Part shown: positions 59,298-64,000 of the stretch, in pieces | Layout of the letters: every line of letters begins with the position of its first letter | How positions within the stretch are numbered: position 1 is the first letter of the stretch | Assembly: GCA_018907035.1 (NCBI GenBank) | Contig: JACCIC010000038.1 | Location: 162,501 to 226,500, forward strand | Direction of reading: 5' to 3' | DNA length: 64,000 nt | Source of the DNA: Sycobia sp. Sy_11 | Taxonomy: Eukaryota > Arthropoda > Insecta > Hymenoptera > Epichrysomallidae | Notes under the pieces: generated by a model | The model's database searches: none | What the model saw: only the letters and a program-made list of their open reading frames with translations | Told to the model about the DNA's origin: nothing | Made by a program: the position numbers and the translations under genes

Positions 59298-60489
59298 GTG
59301 AGATGATAAAATATTCTCACAAAAGGTTATAACAAATACTCTACGAAAAAGTACAATAAACAAAAAAAATGCAATGACGAATATAACAAACAAAATTTGA
59401 ACCTATACGATATTTAAAAATCCTACAAAGTATAACTATTCAGTATCTACATAAATCAATAACATCGGAAACAAATTTTTCAAAAATACGTTCTGAACAA
59501 ATAAAAAAAAAAAGATATGTATTTTAATTTATCGAAATAAATAAACCAAATTAAGAATATTCTTACAATAAGTCAAAAGTAGCAACTAAAACTAAGTTTC
59601 GCTTTCAAGAAGATTATTGAGACATTATCTTAAATACTTTGATAAAAATATTTCTGAAACTAAATCAAGTATTTCAAAGTTTACAATGAAAAAATATTTG
59701 GAAATCGTAATTATTAAATTATATAATTATTAAATAAAATATTTAAAAAATGGATTTTATATACGTATATATTATACATCGTATAAATCTTATTATACAA
59801 AACAGTACACAAAACAAATAAAAATAAAACTACGAAAAATTATAAAAGAAGAACATATTAAAAATTTTACATTACCTGGCACACATTTGTTTACAATCCT
59901 TCTAATATTCAACAGCCAGAAATCTCAAAATATCAATAAAGGATCAATTTTTAAAAAAAAAATTGTTAATAATAATGATAATAATAATAAAAACAAACAA
60001 TAGTAAAAATGATGTGTATGGATAGGTAGATGCATTAAAAAATATACAAATGGCTTACATTTGCAGAAATTACACATAAATAATTAAAAGTTATCTTTAT
60101 CTGATGATGTGCAACTAAGAAAAACGCCTTTTTATTGCAACTTGGCACCAGCTATTTAAGAAATATATCTCTTCAATGTCCAAGAACGAGACATAAATGC
60201 GAAGACCCACTATTAGACGCGTAAATTCGTCCATAGATTTTTTTAAAAATCAACCAAAAGTACCACTTACGACTGTTAACGCAATTACAATTATATCAAA
60301 ACTTATACTACGGTGCGGGGCCACCGTTGTATTTTTTTTACACGAAGTTTTCGATATATCAAAAAATTGAATCAATGATTTATTACGCTGCTGTTACAAA
60401 TATAATAAAGGAAAATATAAACGAATAATACAATACACGCAAAAGGTGTAAAACTCCCAATTAAGTTAAACTATCACCATTATATATAT
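58569..60489. other. AT-rich DNA with two (TA)n tracts
   Basis: (TA)n tracts lie at 58569-58608 and 59246-59293. The block between them ends CCCTGTTACA next to the second tract, another LTR-like end. The remainder, to 60489, has no recognised gene. Confidence 0.45.
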
Positions 60490-60934
60490 CGTGACGTATG
60501 GGATACGTCACTTAAATTAATAAATAATTTGAAAAAAAGAAAAGATAATTAAATCAAGCACATTTAAATAAATCGGAAGGAAGCGGAACCGAATGAAGAC
60601 TTAAGTAGTAAATGTGAGAATCAATACCTGTTTGGTAAAATAATAAATTAGAGTGTTTAATAAATTAAATAAGGTAATTGGTGCCCGCCAAGAAATAATA
60701 AATTGGCGGTATTTAAAGGAAGAGGGGATGTTAATTTTGTGGAGAGAGTAGTTGATTTCTAGCTCTTGTGGAGAGTAGAAGAAATTAAAGTTCTTTTCTC
60801 TTGTGCGATTCTCTCTTAGTTTTTCTTTTGAGAATTTTAAATTGTGGTGTGCTTATTTAAGTATCGGTGGTGAGTGGTGATTAATAAGAAATTATTGTAT
60901 AAAAAAAAATTAAATTCTAGAAGTAGTGTGGAAT

Positions 60935-60975
<41 letters not shown>

Positions 60976-61480
60976 TCAGAATTGAGGAAGTAAGATTGAG
61001 GAAATAAGATTGAGGAAGTAAAAGTGGAAATAAATAGATAGAAAGAGATCAAATTGAGATTTTAAGAATTATTCATTGTGAAGATGATAATTATTCATGA
61101 AAATTAATGTGACGATTATCAATATATATATTTATTGAGGTGATATTATTACTAATTATTTATTATATTATTAATTATGTTGGATGGCAGAGTGGTAAGT
61201 TTTTTTTATTTTATTAAAGTTAAATTTTTTTTATAAAATTACCTATAGAGTAGTAGTGACCTATATTAAATATAAATTTCTTAAAATAAATTTTTGGTGG
61301 AATGTGATACATTTTCGTCCAATTTTGGAGTTAATCCTGTGACTCCAGACTCGGAAAGAATTCCCCTTTATTGAATTAAAATAACGCAAACGAATTAGTA
61401 GTGGTGAAGAATGAGAAAAAAATTTGATTACGCAGTGCGGGATTGGCGTTCTTATTTAGTGCGCGAAATACTGTGTGACA
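60490..61480 (+). mobile_element. Putative LTR next to AT repeats
   Basis: It starts CGTGACG after TATATATAT and ends CTGTGTGACA before ATATAAAATT. The first 21 bases form a perfect 9-bp-arm palindrome (60491-60511). It contains a (GA)n tract near 60940-60972. About 990 bp long and without coding sequence. A gag-like region of a retroelement follows about 200 bp later, so it may be that element's 5' LTR, but no primer-binding site is visible directly after it. Confidence 0.35.
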
Positions 61481-61498
61481 ATATAAAATTATAAATAA

Positions 61499-61542
<44 letters not shown>

Positions 61543-61696
61543 TCTATTAGAATATAAAACACTGAAAAAAAACAAAATTTTAATAAATTATAATAAATAT
61601 AAAATTTACATTAAATAATATATAATAAATAAAATTTATAAATAATAAAAATATTAAAAATTAAATCTTTTATAAAATATATATATATAGAATAAA

Positions 61697-62192
61697 TTGG
61701 GGCAAATCACACCAATACTAGCCCCCGAAGGAATAAGCATCTATACAGATATTAGGTTAGAACACCTAGAAGAAAAAGTCGATGTATCAATCACCAATGA
61801 TCGTGACCGTTGGGAATTCGGAAACTATTTAGATAAAAGAATAGACCGATTGGAAAAGGCTTTAATTACGGAGAAAGCCGAAAATAAACTATTAAAAGAA
61901 ACGATGTCTCGAATATATTCTCTGCTTGCAGAAGAATAGGGCGAATTAAAAACCTCAGAAAAAAGAGAGCAACAAATCATATCCTTATGAAAGGAAAAGG
62001 AAACAAACGAAAAAAACTTACGAATAATTATTGCCATAATTATAAAGGTTACAAAAAACTTACATAAATTACCTAAAAAGAAAAATACTGAAGATCTAGG
62101 AAATTTAGAAGAAGCGCTTATCAGAGTAAAACTCACAATTAAAGCAAATAATTTCAAACAAAAAAAAAGAGGGGAGACAAAAAGTAAATAAA
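61697..62192 (+). pseudogene. Coiled-coil ORF remnant, possibly retroelement
   Basis: Open at 61697-61939 (it contains DIRLEHLEEKVDVSITNDRD and RIDRLEKALITEKAENK), then stops, with further Lys/Glu-rich sequence in the same frame to about 62190. Heptad-like leucines indicate a coiled coil. No ATG start is evident. Position ahead of the gag region suggests a retroelement leader ORF; the family is not recognised. Confidence 0.35.
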
Positions 62193-62249
62193 TATTTAAC
62201 AAATACACTACAAAATTACATGGTCTGAAACGAGGCATATAATAATCCT

Positions 62250-62990
62250 AGTTTTATCAGTTAAAGCGTACTAGCCTCTGAGCTATCTAAATAGCCACGC
62301 GTCCCTGCTTCTTAACTGAAAATATTAAAACTAACTAAATTAAAATAAATTACAAAAGAACCTATATCTAATGCTATTTCAAAACAAAATCAAGCAATAG
62401 CCTCTGAGTTGTTTCATACAACCAAGCATTGCCTCTAAAAATTTTTAACAAAGTATACATTAATAGCTTCAACGAAAATAAAATCAAGCAATAGCCGCTG
62501 AGTTATTATACACTAAGACGATCAATCGTTGCCTTTGAGCTAAAGAAATTGAAAAAAAAAACAAATAAATAAAATCAAGAATCAAGCAACTCAAGTAATT
62601 AAAAAGATAATTAAACCCTGTATCACATCAGAAAAAGGTGTATACAATTGTCACGTTCACATTATAAAAAGAAATCAAAAATAAAAACAACTGAAGTATA
62701 AATTCAAATTTTATGTCTACATACTTCAAATTTTATCGACTCTTTCATAAAAGTTTTAAAAAACAAATCTTAGAAATTATAGAGACTAAAAAGGCTCTCT
62801 AATAACAAAAACGAAGAAAATCTTATCTCATACATACATAAGAAACGTATCAACCCTACTGGGGAAAATCTAAATCTCAAAAAAAAATATATTAAATCTA
62901 AATATTCAAATTCATCAAATATCCTAAATTTTACTAAAGAAATATAAAAATCAAACACGCACCAAAACCTCTGAGCTGTATAAAGTAACA
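62250..62990 (+). repeat. Dispersed leader repeats around CCTCTGAGCT
   Basis: AATCAAGCAATAGCC(T/G)CTGAGTT occurs twice (62389-62411 and 62481-62503). Shorter cores GCCTCTGAGCTAT, GCCTTTGAGCTAAA and CCTCTGAGCTGTAT occur near 62272, 62530 and 62968, each followed by A/T-rich sequence. Confidence 0.55.
62745..62830 (+). repeat. Third copy of the shared retroelement leader
   Basis: TTTCATAAAAGTTTTAAAAA and the following GAGACTAAAAAGGCTCTCTAATAACAA match 15158-15235, linking the LTR fragments at 14 kb and 55 kb with the gag gene that follows here. Confidence 0.65.
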
Positions 62991-63079
62991 CAGCCAAGTG
63001 TAAATGCTTATGTACTAAAAAATAAAATAACATATCAAACTCTAGGAGGTAAATAAATCTGTATCCATACCAATTCATG

Positions 63080-63116
<37 letters not shown>

Positions 63117-63331
63117 ATATTCACATATTGAAAATCGAATGTATACATTCAGCAACGCTCGACCAGAAAACGAAATCGAAAATCAACAAGGAGGGAACGA
63201 ATCATCAACCTCTGAAAACCTGTCATTCTCTAAAGACTCTATAGATCTTGTCGAACAGCAAACAGTCAGACCATCGCTTGTCACACCTAACAAGCGATTG
63301 CTTAATAGGAGAATATGCAGCAAATATTAAA

Positions 63332-64000
63332 ATGGCGAACGACCAAGCTACAACTAAATCGTTAAAGGAAGCATTAAAATTCGTTCCCGAATTGGACGGG
63401 AAAAATATCCCCCTTAGCCATTTTCTGGAATACTGTACAGAAGCTAGAGAAATCATAAGTCACGATATCGTAGGATGTTTTACGAAATTGATTAAGAGAA
63501 AACTCTTGAGAGAAGCAAGAGAAATTATATCTGAGTACGCCTTCACCACAGACGAGGAATTTAAAGAACATTTAAAAGACTTATATGCCCAATCGAAAGA
63601 CGTACACCAGCTTCTCGGCGAGCTGAGTAGTCAATATCACAGCGAACATAAATCAGTTATAAAATACGTAAATTGAATGAGAGACATCGGTTCTCAAATT
63701 TACGAAGCAAACATACACATACCAATTAAATACAGCTGCCCTTAAACGTACTATGGAAAAGGTAATAATCGAATGTTTCCGACTGGGATTAAAGCCCGAA
63801 ATCAAAAATAGACCGAATGAAAAAAAGACATCGAGGACGTTGTGCGACCGCTGTAGAACGAAGACTTGAAGCTCGGAAGAACTTATTAGGAAAGCAAGAA
63901 ATACGCCACAGATTCAATCACACGCAAAATTTATACCCCCGCCATTTTAACAATTTTAATCGTCCGAGGAATACTCCTTGCAGCTATTGCAATATAATAG
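63332..64000 (+). pseudogene. Gypsy-type gag, continues beyond the window
   Basis: It starts at ATG 63332 (MANDQATTKSLKEALKFVPE) and has the retrotransposon gag core: LDGKNIPLSHFLEYCTEAREI, FTKLIKRKLLREAREII and DVHQLLGELSSQYHS. It ends at TGA (63674-63676) and continues through frameshifts (SQIYEANIHIP, VVRPL) to CSYCNI at 63979 onward, which is the first half of a CCHC zinc knuckle cut by the window edge. Capsid and nucleocapsid parts are therefore both recognisable. A short overlapping upstream frame (63139-63330) is polar and may be leader sequence. Confidence 0.75.

Overview
The window reads as AT-rich nuclear DNA of an insect, most likely a hymenopteran and possibly an ant. This is an inference from its mixture of mariner, MULE, copia, BEL/Pao and Ty3/gypsy-type remnants, its long (TA)n and (GA)n tracts, and an intron-split homologue of a conserved splicing gene. 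No species name can be read from the sequence itself.

Only one host gene is essentially complete: a WBP4 (FBP21-like) pre-mRNA splicing factor on the + strand, in six coding exons from 8632 to 12680. A mariner sits in its fifth intron. A second host-type locus is a single exon of a trehalose/sugar-transporter-like MFS protein (31673-32201, minus strand). A few short pieces near 1.6-4.9 kb may be terminal exons, but I cannot name them.

Almost everything else is mobile DNA, much of it nested. From left to right: a head-to-head ~60-bp minisatellite (480-1115); a decayed mariner (7.25-8.4 kb); WBP4; LTR/leader debris joined to half a mariner (14.2-15.9 kb); an internally deleted MULE (16.4-18.3 kb). 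Then comes a three-level nest: a BEL/Pao element (19.3-26.7 kb) split by a copia element (20455-25030, TTAAT target duplication), which itself carries a 587-bp element with perfect 88-bp inverted repeats and a hammerhead-ribozyme-like core on its minus strand (21879-21918).

Next to the BEL remnant (27072-29420) lies a decayed cluster that resembles virus-derived or Polinton/PLV-like gene sets: a phospholipase A2-like frame, an adenain-like cysteine protease frame and two structural-like frames. It is followed by a ~650-bp tandem/inverted palindrome (29542-30191). This is the most unusual block in the window.

The right half holds a decayed gypsy (33.3-36.7 kb), and a long minus-strand gypsy element (about 41.7-48.6 kb) whose third ORF, downstream of integrase, carries a second double zinc knuckle. 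It also holds a nearly intact mariner (48891-50176), two deleted mariners (54.1-55.5 kb), several LTR-like units abutting (TA)n tracts, a tRNA-derived SINE (56923-57131), and the 5' part of another gypsy-type element that runs off the right edge (gag at 63.3-64.0 kb).
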